Below are positions 1 through 5,745 of a DNA stretch of 10,201 bases, in pieces; the first letter of the stretch is position 1, and each line of letters starts with the position of its first letter. The stretch lies in NCBI GenBank assembly GCA_021796175.1, contig JAJYOM010000049.1, forward strand, positions 1-10,201, in the 5' to 3' direction. The DNA is from Thermoplasmata archaeon. Its GTDB lineage: Archaea; Thermoplasmatota; Thermoplasmata; Sysuiplasmatales; Sysuiplasmataceae. The position numbers and the translations under genes were made by a program. The notes under the pieces were generated by a model. The model saw only the letters and a program-made list of their open reading frames with translations, did not search any database and was not told the DNA's origin.

Positions 1-1
1 A

Positions 2-238
2 CTGATGGGCCCCCCGCTCACCTCTCTCCAGTCTGACCTGGTGCCAAGGCACATGAGAGCAAGGATCATGGCGCTGTTCAGTGCAATCCCGCTTCTTGTT
101 TCCATCCCTGCTCAGATACTTGGAGGCTACCTCTATGAAATAACACCGGTTACGCCATTCCTTGTTTCAATACCTGTCTTCCTGCTTTCTGTTTACGTGG
201 TTATGCGCATAAGGGAGCCTTCGAAGCTTGAGACGTGA
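2..238 (+). CDS. Major facilitator superfamily transporter, C-terminal fragment
   Basis: This is the 3' end of a gene that begins before the window; the reading frame is open from base 2 to the TGA at 236-238. The visible 78 residues show a short charged loop (PRHMRARIMAL) followed by two hydrophobic segments (about FSAIPLLVSIPAQILGGYLY and FLVSIPVFLLSVYVVMRI) and a short charged tail ending in LET. An Arg-rich cytoplasmic loop between transmembrane helices, followed by a Gly-rich helix and a final helix, is what the C-terminal half of MFS permeases looks like. The substrate cannot be told from this piece. It runs in the same direction as the nuo operon but is separated from it by a promoter region, so it is probably a separate transcription unit. 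The ATG at 5 is internal, not a start. MFS is the best fit, but the fragment is short. Confidence 0.7.
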   Translation: MMGPPLTSLQSDLVPRHMRARIMALFSAIPLLVSIPAQILGGYLYEITPVTPFLVSIPVFLLSVYVVMRIREPSKLET

Positions 239-417
239 AAAGTTGCCATGCGTATCCCTGCACATATTCACAAATTGTTACCATATCCCTGCCAAGGGGT
301 TTGCAACAGAACTGCCTTGTTATTGTGCTCACATCGCTCCACAGCACCGTCTACCGTGAGAGACGCCGGATATGTTGTGAGAAATATACTTATAACAGTC
401 GTTTATAATTGCAAAGT
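239..417. other. Intergenic region between transporter gene and nuo operon
   Basis: This 179-base gap holds the nuo promoter at its right end. I see no clear terminator for the transporter gene: the only hairpin is a 4-base stem (CCCT/AGGG, 287-298) with no T run. Short repeats are present: TATCCCTGC at 253-261 and 284-292, GTGAGA at 356-361 and 377-382, and the palindrome TGTGCTCACA at 324-333. Any of them could be regulator sites, but all are short enough to arise by chance. Confidence 0.5.
383..396 (+). promoter_or_regulatory. Archaeal TATA box and likely BRE of the nuo operon
   Basis: The AT-rich block AAATATACTTATAAC contains a TATA-like core ACTTATAA at 388-395, preceded by a purine/A-rich stretch (GAGAAA, 379-384) in the position of a TFB-recognition element. 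The centre of the core lies about 27 bases before the ATG at 418, so transcription would start at or very near that ATG. No Shine-Dalgarno sequence is seen before 418, which agrees with a leaderless mRNA. A second TATA-like block, TTTATAAT at 402-409, is too close to the ATG to be the main box. The call rests on motif and spacing only. Confidence 0.65.
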
Positions 418-777
418 ATGAGCTCCGCAGCATATCTTCCAGTGTTGATATTTGCTGTGATTTCTGTACTGTTTGTACTGGTCAGCTTCTTTGTGTCCGC
501 TCTCCTGCGACCCACAAAAAGGGAACCGCTGAAGGAGACGACATATGAGTGCGGCGAAGTGCCAATTGGCGATACGAGGATTCAGTTCCATTTCCAGTAT
601 TACATGTTCGCACTCATATTCGTTATAGCCGATGTTCTCACCGTGTTCCTGGCTCTCTGGGCATTCAATTTCTCTGCAGGTTTCACGCCCGTGAACATAC
701 TGATGTTCGTGTTCACCGGTCTTCTTGTCGCTGTTGTTCTGTATGCGCTCAAGAAGGAGGAGATAATATGGATATAG
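418..777 (+). CDS. nuoA: NADH-quinone oxidoreductase (complex I) subunit A
   Basis: Small membrane subunit (119 residues, a normal length) next to the quinone channel of complex I; the ND3/FpoA homologue. Three transmembrane helices are visible at about 8-30, 61-83 and 92-111. The loop after helix 1 carries the family signature YECG (43-46) followed by a FHFQYYMFALIF stretch typical of the start of helix 2. In helix 2 the usual FDVE motif reads ADVL: the Asp is kept (D72) but the Glu is replaced by Leu (L74). I chose ATG 418 because it sits at the predicted transcription start; an in-frame TTG at 409 would add three residues but lies in the promoter region. The gene overlaps nuoB by 10 bases and is first in the operon. 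Confidence 0.93.
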   Translation: MSSAAYLPVLIFAVISVLFVLVSFFVSALLRPTKREPLKETTYECGEVPIGDTRIQFHFQYYMFALIFVIADVLTVFLALWAFNFSAGFTPVNILMFVFTGLLVAVVLYALKKEEIIWI

Positions 778-1358
778 AAAGGGCGAAGATGCGCTCCGAG
801 GGAAATGCCCCCAGCGCTATTGCAATGTCACAGGACACCTTCATGAAATGGAGCGATGAGGTTTCCCAGATGATAAGGCGCAGATCCGAAATAAAGCAGA
901 TGAAGCCCAACAAGCTGACAGGCGGTGTTTTCAACTGGGCTGCAAGAAACGCCCTTTACCCTCTGCATCTCGGCATTGCATGCTGTGCGATCGAAATGGC
1001 GGCTGTTGCCGCTCCGAGGTTTGACATCGAGCGTCTCGGTGTCATCTTCTGGAATTCACCGAGGCAGTGTGATGTATTGCTGCTCAACGGCTGGATATCA
1101 ATGAAGCTCCGCCCTGTGCTCACCCGTCTCTATGAACAGATGCCATACCCCAAGTGGGTCATCTGCATGGGAGAGTGCACCATATCCGGCGGTCCATGGT
1201 GGGACTCCTACAACATAGTGCGGGGAGCGGACACCTTCCTTCCTGTTGACATATACATACCCGGCTGTCCGCCAAGGCCCGAGGCGCTGCTCGACGGCGT
1301 ATTGAAACTGCAGCAGAAGATAAGAAGCCAGAAGGAAAGGGTGCTCCTGCCACAGTGA
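768..1358 (+). CDS. nuoB: Complex I subunit B, [4Fe-4S] cluster N2 protein
   Basis: This subunit (196 residues) carries cluster N2, the last iron-sulfur centre before the quinone. The four expected ligands are visible: the adjacent pair C72 and C73 in the GIACCAIEM motif, C137 in MGECTISGG, and C167 in PGCPPRPEALLDG. Spacing is close to that of E. coli NuoB. The first 45 residues are a poorly conserved, charged extension. Differences from the usual sequence are Glu136 directly before ligand C137 (normally a small residue), NGW where VAGT is common (107-109), and extra cysteines at 101 and 133. The start ATG 768 overlaps the end of nuoA and has GGAGG at 756-760, 7 bases upstream. The frame is open 73 codons further upstream, but that part only shadows nuoA. 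Confidence 0.96.
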   Translation: MDIERAKMRSEGNAPSAIAMSQDTFMKWSDEVSQMIRRRSEIKQMKPNKLTGGVFNWAARNALYPLHLGIACCAIEMAAVAAPRFDIERLGVIFWNSPRQCDVLLLNGWISMKLRPVLTRLYEQMPYPKWVICMGECTISGGPWWDSYNIVRGADTFLPVDIYIPGCPPRPEALLDGVLKLQQKIRSQKERVLLPQ

Positions 1359-1368
1359 GGTCGTGCAC

Positions 1369-1974
1369 ATGCCGACACCAACTCCAACAATTGTTGCTCC
1401 CAGGGAAGACAAAGACTACTCGGGGCTGAGCATCACCGGTGCCAGGCCCACAGCTGATGTCATAAACGACATAAAATCAAAATTCCCGGATATTGACGTG
1501 AAGCTCAAGCGGCCCGGCCGTATCGAATGCAACAAGTTTCCAAGAGAGAAGATAATCGAGTTCTGCACCTTCCTCAGGGACTCGCTCGATTTTGAGCATG
1601 CAACCTGTGTGGCCGGCAACGACCTGAAGAGGGCCTGGGAGGTAATCTACCACCTTTCATCCTACAGGAACAGGTGCATGATACAGATCAGGACAGAACT
1701 TCCCCGGGATGATCCCTCGATCGAATCAGTCAGCCGCATCTGGGAAGGTGCGAACTGGCACGAGAGGGAGACGTATGACATGTACGGCATCGTCTTCAAC
1801 AACCATCCGAAGCTTGAGAGGGTACTCACACCGGAGGGCACAGATTTCTTCCCGTTCAGAAAAGACTTCAAGCTGCTGGACCACTGGAAGATAGACTGGG
1901 AAAACAAGGGCAAAAGACCACCGCCTGAACCGATGGTGTCCACGGACACAAGGTTCGGTGATAGCAACGGCTGA
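1369..1974 (+). CDS. nuoC: Complex I subunit C (30-kDa subunit)
   Basis: A soluble subunit of the connecting module that packs against NuoD; here a separate gene of 201 residues, not fused to nuoD. The family signature lies at 130-141 (WHERETYDMYGI), followed by HPKLERVLTPEG and then FPFRKDF at 161-167, where most homologues have HPLRKD; the His is replaced by Phe. The N-terminus starts with a Thr/Pro repeat (MPTPTPT) and is not conserved; the tail is Pro-rich and charged. The start could be GTG 1363 or ATG 1369. I prefer ATG 1369 because GAGGT at 1357-1361 is about 7-8 bases from it, but only 2 from the GTG. The gene follows nuoB after 10 bases. Confidence 0.93.
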   Translation: MPTPTPTIVAPREDKDYSGLSITGARPTADVINDIKSKFPDIDVKLKRPGRIECNKFPREKIIEFCTFLRDSLDFEHATCVAGNDLKRAWEVIYHLSSYRNRCMIQIRTELPRDDPSIESVSRIWEGANWHERETYDMYGIVFNNHPKLERVLTPEGTDFFPFRKDFKLLDHWKIDWENKGKRPPPEPMVSTDTRFGDSNG

Positions 1975-3049
1975 AATGTGGATCAACATGGGACCGCAGC
2001 ACCCTTTCACGCACGGCCTCTGGACACTGAAGGTGAAGGTTGATGGCGAAACCATTGTGGATGCCGAACCTATTATCGGCTATCTGCACAGGGGATTCGA
2101 GAAGCTCTGTGAAAACAGGAACTTCCCCCAGATTATACCGATATGCGACAGGCTCTGCTACGTTGCCTCCATGAGCTGGGACCATGTGTATGTTTCAGCT
2201 GTTGAAAACACGTTCGGTATAGAAGTACCGAAGAGGGCCGAATATATCAGGGTCATCGCTCTTGAAGTGCAGCGTATTGCATCCCATCTGATTTGGCTCG
2301 CCTCATTCATGACGGACCTCGGAAACCTGACTGCCTTCCTCTATGCAATGAGGGAGAGGGAGATGTTTATCGACCTGCTGCAGGCGCTCTGCGGCGCGCG
2401 CATGACTTACAACTACCCTAGAATCGGAGGTGTCTCTCAGGATATGCCGAGGAATTTTCCGCACCAGTGCACTAAGACGGTCGATTTCTTCGAGAAGAGA
2501 CTGAAGGAGTATGAATACCTTATCGAGGAAAGCGAGGTATTCCGTATAAGGACACAGGGCGTCGGGTACCTGCGTGCATCAGATGCATTGAACCTGGGCG
2601 TCACTGGCCCTGCGCTTCGCGGCAGCGGTGTTCCTGTGGACCTGAGGAAGACAGACCCGTACTCCGCGTATCCTGAGCTGGATTTCGAAGTCGCGGTAGA
2701 GAAGGACTGCGACGTCTATGCCAGATACAGGGTCAGGATGAACGAGATGAAGGAGAGCTGCAACATAATCCGCCAGGCTCTCAAGAACATTCCTGCTGGT
2801 CCAGTTCTCGGAAAGGCGCCGAGGCACTTTCCGCGTGGAGAGGGATATGCGAGGACAGAAGATCCCAGGGGCGAGGCATTCTTCTACATACAGGCGGACG
2901 GGACGGACAGACCATACAGGGTGAAGATCAGGAGCCCGATTTTCGTCACAGTTTCGGCAGCGCCTGCAATCCTGCGCGGCTACAAGGTTGCAGATGTTCC
3001 ATCGATAATGGGGAGCCTTGACATGTGCCTGGGCGAGTCGGACAGGTGA
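1958..3049 (+). CDS. nuoD: Complex I subunit D (49-kDa subunit), quinone site
   Basis: The large soluble subunit that forms the quinone pocket with NuoB; it is homologous to the catalytic subunit of [NiFe] hydrogenases but normally lacks the metal. With the GTG 1958 start it has 363 residues. Motifs in order: NMGPQHPFTHG (10-20, including the quinone-site His15 and His19), GYLHRGFEK (41-49), DRLCY with quinone-site Tyr68, IRVIALEVQRIASHLIWL, FLYAMRERE, GARMTYNYPRIGGV, GSGVPVDLRKTDPYSAY, RGEAFFYI, and the C-terminus SLDMCLGESDR. The loop before RGE is shorter than in bacterial forms. Cys67 and Cys357 replace the usual Asp and Val. The start is uncertain: GTG 1958 (overlapping nuoC by 17 bases) gives the usual number of residues before NMGPQHP, while ATG 1976 leaves only three; neither has an ideally spaced ribosome site. 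Confidence 0.94.
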   Translation: MIATAEMWINMGPQHPFTHGLWTLKVKVDGETIVDAEPIIGYLHRGFEKLCENRNFPQIIPICDRLCYVASMSWDHVYVSAVENTFGIEVPKRAEYIRVIALEVQRIASHLIWLASFMTDLGNLTAFLYAMREREMFIDLLQALCGARMTYNYPRIGGVSQDMPRNFPHQCTKTVDFFEKRLKEYEYLIEESEVFRIRTQGVGYLRASDALNLGVTGPALRGSGVPVDLRKTDPYSAYPELDFEVAVEKDCDVYARYRVRMNEMKESCNIIRQALKNIPAGPVLGKAPRHFPRGEGYARTEDPRGEAFFYIQADGTDRPYRVKIRSPIFVTVSAAPAILRGYKVADVPSIMGSLDMCLGESDR

Positions 3050-3050
3050 T
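3044..3050 (+). promoter_or_regulatory. Shine-Dalgarno site that places the nuoH start at CTG
   Basis: AGGTGAT matches seven bases of the usual archaeal 16S 3' end complement (GGAGGTGAT) and lies across the nuoD stop. The AGG core is 7 bases from CTG 3054, the same spacing as between GGAGG and the starts of nuoB and nuoK. No ATG, GTG or TTG is available nearby in the nuoH frame. Confidence 0.65.
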
Positions 3051-3053
3051 ACG

Positions 3054-4094
3054 CTGATCAATTATCTGTATTACATACCGAACACGATTGCCACCGCAAT
3101 ACTTTCCCTCCTTCACATCAACCTGCCGCAGCTCAACTACCTTCTCACCTGGGTGATTGCTTCCGTAATGCTCATCATCGTGATCATGGTCAACGTAATA
3201 ATTTTCATATACGTCGAAAGGAAGGAGCTTGGCCGATTCATGGACAGGAGGGGGCCGTTCGTGGTTGGCCCGGCGGGCTTTTTCCAGAATTTCGCGGATG
3301 CGTTCAAGTTCCTCATCAAGGAAATGATACTTCCTGAAAATGCAGACGCGCTCGGCTTCAACAGCACTCTGGTCATAATTGTCGCTTCATCGCTTATGAT
3401 TATGACCGTTGTTCCACAGGCACCCGATTTCTTCTACACGAACCCGGATCTCGGGCTGCTGCTCGCATTCGCCATATTCGCAATTGAGCCGTTCGCGGTT
3501 GTGATTGCAGGCTGGGCGTCGAACAACAAGTACTCCCTTCTGGGCGGTTTCAGGTCTACGGCACAGATGATGAGCTATGAGGTGCCGATGCTTATCACGA
3601 TCATTTCGGTTGTCATACTGGCCGGCTCTTTCAACTTCAGCACCATTGTAAACTTCCAGTCATCGCATGTGTGGTTCGTCATACCGCTCATACTCGGATT
3701 CATAGTTTTCCTGATAGCGATAGTGGCGGAGATTGAGAGGATACCATTCGACACGCCCGATGCAGAGGCGGAACTGGTGCACGGCTGGATGACAGAATAT
3801 GCGGGAATAAAGTTCGCCCTCTTCCAGCTGACTTCTTATGTCAGGACTTTCGCCGGTGCGGCGATAATGGTGCTCATATTCCTTGGAGGCTGGACCGGGC
3901 CGTTCCTTCCTCCTATTGTCTGGTTCTACATCAAGGTCTACGCCGTCTTCACACTGTTTGTCTGGCTGAGGGCTTCATTGCCGAGGGTCCGGATTGACCA
4001 GGTGCTCAACATCGGCTGGCGGAGTCTTCTCCCTCTCTCTCTTTTCAACATAGTCATTGCCGCGCTGCTGAGAATTAGCGGGGTGTTTCACTGA
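3054..4094 (+). CDS. nuoH: Complex I subunit H, membrane anchor at the quinone channel
   Basis: Membrane subunit (346 residues, about eight helices; ND1/FpoH homologue) that joins the hydrophilic arm to the ion pumps and lines the quinone entry channel. Visible motifs are YVERKELGRFMDRRGP (53-68), VGPAGFFQNFADAFKFLIKE (71-90), IAGWASNNKYSLLGGFRSTA (151-170), the acidic loop EIERIPFDTPDAEAELVHG (226-244) followed by TEYAGIKFALF, and WLRASLPRVRIDQV (304-317) near the end. All are close to the family; the loop has TPD where LPE is common. The first in-frame ATG lies inside helix 1, so it cannot be the start. CTG 3054 fits the ribosome site at 3044-3050; TTG 3018 would overlap nuoD by 32 bases and has a site only 2 bases away. 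Confidence 0.93.
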   Translation: MINYLYYIPNTIATAILSLLHINLPQLNYLLTWVIASVMLIIVIMVNVIIFIYVERKELGRFMDRRGPFVVGPAGFFQNFADAFKFLIKEMILPENADALGFNSTLVIIVASSLMIMTVVPQAPDFFYTNPDLGLLLAFAIFAIEPFAVVIAGWASNNKYSLLGGFRSTAQMMSYEVPMLITIISVVILAGSFNFSTIVNFQSSHVWFVIPLILGFIVFLIAIVAEIERIPFDTPDAEAELVHGWMTEYAGIKFALFQLTSYVRTFAGAAIMVLIFLGGWTGPFLPPIVWFYIKVYAVFTLFVWLRASLPRVRIDQVLNIGWRSLLPLSLFNIVIAALLRISGVFH

Positions 4095-4134
4095 TGATTA
4101 TCTCATTGTGCAGTAAAATGCAGGGGTGCTACGA

Positions 4135-4908
4135 ATGGAAGAAGTGATAACGACAAAGAAGAAAAAAGTGGGTCTGCTCGGCTACGCCTTCAAACCGATG
4201 TGGATTTCATTGCGCACTATGATCAGGACCTCCCTGGCGGGCGGCAAGCCTAACACGCTTCTCTATCCAGAGGAGAAGCTTGACCTCCCGGATGATTTCA
4301 GAGGCGAACTCGGACTGGTCATGGACAGGTGCGTGGGATGTGAATCATGCGCCAGGGTTTGCCCCAACAAGTGCCTTGATATGATGGAGGATGACATAGG
4401 CGGCGGATTGACAAAATGGATGCCTGCCCTGGATCTCGCACAGTGCATGTTCTGCGGACTCTGCGTGGAAGCCTGCCCATCGACTGCGCTGCATATGACG
4501 AACAGATATGAAACTGCCACCCTGGACAGGAATGACAAGATATTCAAGCCGCATGAGTGGGCGCTAAAGCCGGAAGATGCGCCTGACCAGCACCCGTTCC
4601 CCTATCCGGAGCTCTACGAGATCAACTGCACCGGCTGCGGCGCATGCGACAGGGCATGCCCGCACGATGTCATAGACATGGTAAGCATACCCGGGACTGC
4701 CAAGAAAAGGCCGAACGGGACCTTCGGGCCGGAGAAAAAGATACCTGTGTTCGACTATGAACTCTGCGTCAGCTGCGCCCTCTGCGTGGATGCATGCCCG
4801 TTCGATGCCCTCGACATGCTGCCGAGAAGCACAACAGCCAGTGATCCTGTTGTGCAGATACAGTTACAGCCGCAGGTTCAAATAACAAAACAGGAAGTGT
4901 CCGTTTGA
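4135..4908 (+). CDS. nuoI: Complex I subunit I with four [4Fe-4S] motifs
   Basis: NuoI carries clusters N6a and N6b, which hand electrons to N2 in NuoB. This protein has 257 residues, clearly longer than common NuoI forms. After an amphipathic N-terminus (about 14-35) come the two usual motifs: C66-C69-C72-C76 (CVGCESCARVCP) and C104-C107-C110-C114 (CMFCGLCVEACP), then the family's NRYETATLDRNDKIF. A linker (about 135-160) leads to a second ferredoxin-like domain with two more complete motifs, C165-C168-C171-C175 and C211-C214-C217-C221, then a Gln/Val-rich tail. The protein could therefore bind four [4Fe-4S] clusters. ATG 4135 is preferred because AGGGGT (4122-4127) lies 7-8 bases upstream; GTG 4126 is inside that site. 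It follows nuoH after 40 bases, the largest gap in the operon. Confidence 0.93.
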   Translation: MEEVITTKKKKVGLLGYAFKPMWISLRTMIRTSLAGGKPNTLLYPEEKLDLPDDFRGELGLVMDRCVGCESCARVCPNKCLDMMEDDIGGGLTKWMPALDLAQCMFCGLCVEACPSTALHMTNRYETATLDRNDKIFKPHEWALKPEDAPDQHPFPYPELYEINCTGCGACDRACPHDVIDMVSIPGTAKKRPNGTFGPEKKIPVFDYELCVSCALCVDACPFDALDMLPRSTTASDPVVQIQLQPQVQITKQEVSV

Positions 4909-5159
4909 GCGTTGACCTGATAGGCTTCACAATTGTGGCGGCCGCGACCCTTGTGCTTGCACTGATGGTTGTAATGTCAAGGGAAATTGTGCACAGCGCT
5001 CTTTACTTCGCCGGGGTGCTGATAGGCATCGCTATTCTCTTCTTCATAATGAACGCAGTTTATGTCGGCATCATTCAGATACTCATCTATGTCGGTGCCG
5101 TGGTCGTCCTCATACTGTTCGGTATAATGCTGACAAGGAGAAACATTTTGCTTGGTTGA
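4905..5159 (+). CDS. nuoJ1: Complex I subunit J, N-terminal half
   Basis: This 84-residue membrane protein matches the first three helices of NuoJ/ND6. The signature is SREIVHSALYFAGVLIGIAI (25-44), then VGIIQILIYVGAVVVLILFG (55-74), the Gly-rich bent helix that in other species switches shape at the quinone end of the membrane arm. It ends with a short basic tail (MLTRRNILLG). The start is TTG 4905, which shares four bases with the nuoI stop; GGAAG at 4893-4897 lies 7 bases upstream, and no other start codon is in reach. The C-terminal half is encoded by the next gene. A split NuoJ is, as I recall, normal in archaeal Fpo operons, so I read this as a true gene pair rather than a frameshift. 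Confidence 0.9.
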   Translation: MSVDLIGFTIVAAATLVLALMVVMSREIVHSALYFAGVLIGIAILFFIMNAVYVGIIQILIYVGAVVVLILFGIMLTRRNILLG

Positions 5160-5178
5160 TTTCGGCAGGTGCAAACGG

Positions 5179-5409
5179 ATGGACAAACAACTGATAATCG
5201 CCGCAATTGTCTCTGCGCTCCTCTTTGTAGTCATGATTGCAGCATTTGCTCCCGTGGGCTGGAGCAACATAGGCCAGACTGTTGTGGATACTTCCTCAAT
5301 CGCAACACAGATGTTCGAACCGTCAGGCTACGGTGTGACCGTTCTAATTGTCGGTGTGCTGCTGGGCGCATCAATGCTGGGCGGCGTGTATCTCGCCAAG
5401 GAGGAGTAA
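5179..5409 (+). CDS. nuoJ2: Complex I subunit J, C-terminal half
   Basis: A 76-residue protein with two hydrophobic helices, at about 5-24 (LIIAAIVSALLFVVMIAAFA) and 53-71 (VTVLIVGVLLGASMLGGVYL), joined by a polar loop. The loop ends in QMFEPSGYG, resembling the LPFEVA region before the last helix of full-length NuoJ. Position between nuoJ1 and nuoK supports the call more than sequence alone. I chose ATG 5179: AGGTG (5167-5171) lies upstream with a 9-base spacing, and the ATG is followed directly by the hydrophobic segment. An in-frame TTG at 5152 would add nine residues and overlap nuoJ1 by 8 bases. The gap after nuoJ1 is 19 bases. Confidence 0.82.
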   Translation: MDKQLIIAAIVSALLFVVMIAAFAPVGWSNIGQTVVDTSSIATQMFEPSGYGVTVLIVGVLLGASMLGGVYLAKEE

Positions 5410-5411
5410 TT

Positions 5412-5744
5412 TTGATACCCGTAACTTACGTGCTCGGCTTTTCAGCGCTGCTGTTTGTCATTGGCGTGTTCGGTGTCCTGTACAGGCGCAACGCGATAAT
5501 GGTGCTGCTGTCCATAGAACTGATGCTCAATGCCGCCAATATCAACTTCGTTGCATTCTCCAATACAGCCACCGGTCCGAATCCCGCTGCAGTTACTGCT
5601 GCAGCTGCCAACGGCCAGGTGTTTGCACTCATTTCCATTGCAGTGGCGGCGGCTGAAATTGCAGTCGGACTCGCGATACTGCTCGTGCTCTGGAAGTCGC
5701 GCGACACAATAGAACTGAATGAAGTCGCCACTCTGAGGTGGTAA
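5412..5744 (+). CDS. nuoK: Complex I subunit K
   Basis: Small three-helix membrane subunit (110 residues; ND4L/FpoK homologue, related to MrpC of cation antiporters). Both key membrane carboxylates are present: Glu36 in LLSIELMLNAANINFVAF and Glu82 in VAAAEIAVGLAILLVLW. The loop between helices 2 and 3 (about 51-69) is Ala-rich and slightly extended, and the tail ends in ELNEVATLRW. The start is TTG 5412, two bases after the nuoJ2 stop, because AGGAGG (5399-5404) lies exactly 7 bases before it. The frame is open further upstream, but that region encodes nuoJ2 in another frame. Confidence 0.93.
   Translation: MIPVTYVLGFSALLFVIGVFGVLYRRNAIMVLLSIELMLNAANINFVAFSNTATGPNPAAVTAAAANGQVFALISIAVAAAEIAVGLAILLVLWKSRDTIELNEVATLRW
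5735..5740 (+). promoter_or_regulatory. Shine-Dalgarno site that places the nuoL start at ACG
   Basis: GAGGTG, inside the last codons of nuoK, matches six bases of the expected ribosome-binding complement. The GAGG core ends 7 bases before ACG 5746, the spacing seen at nuoB and nuoK. The nuoL frame has no ATG, GTG or TTG between its upstream stop (TGA 5734-5736) and 5896, which lies beyond the first helix. Confidence 0.55.
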
Positions 5745-5745
5745 A

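Noticed and set aside
287..298. CCCT-GCCA-AGGG hairpin as terminator of the transporter gene
   Set aside because: The stem is only 4 base pairs and no T run follows.
402..409. TTTATAAT as the main TATA box
   Set aside because: It is about 12 bases from the ATG, so transcription would start inside nuoA after its start codon.
549..767. Upstream extension of the nuoB frame by 73 codons
   Set aside because: The encoded stretch is Arg/His-rich, unlike NuoB, and overlaps nuoA; GGAGG is placed for ATG 768.
3018..3053. TTG 3018 as start of nuoH
   Set aside because: It would overlap nuoD by 32 bases, its GGAG is only 2 bases away, and the added residues are polar and unlike NuoH; kept only as an alternative.
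2579..3061. Open frame of 160 codons on the minus strand
   Set aside because: It is opposite the well-conserved 3' part of nuoD and shows no recognisable motif.
4094..4147. 17-codon frame starting within the nuoH stop (TGATG overlap)
   Set aside because: It ends inside nuoI, has no family resemblance, and is too short to support.
5169..5411. Upstream extension of the nuoK frame
   Set aside because: It runs through nuoJ2 in another frame and is Cys/Arg-rich; the strong ribosome site points to TTG 5412.
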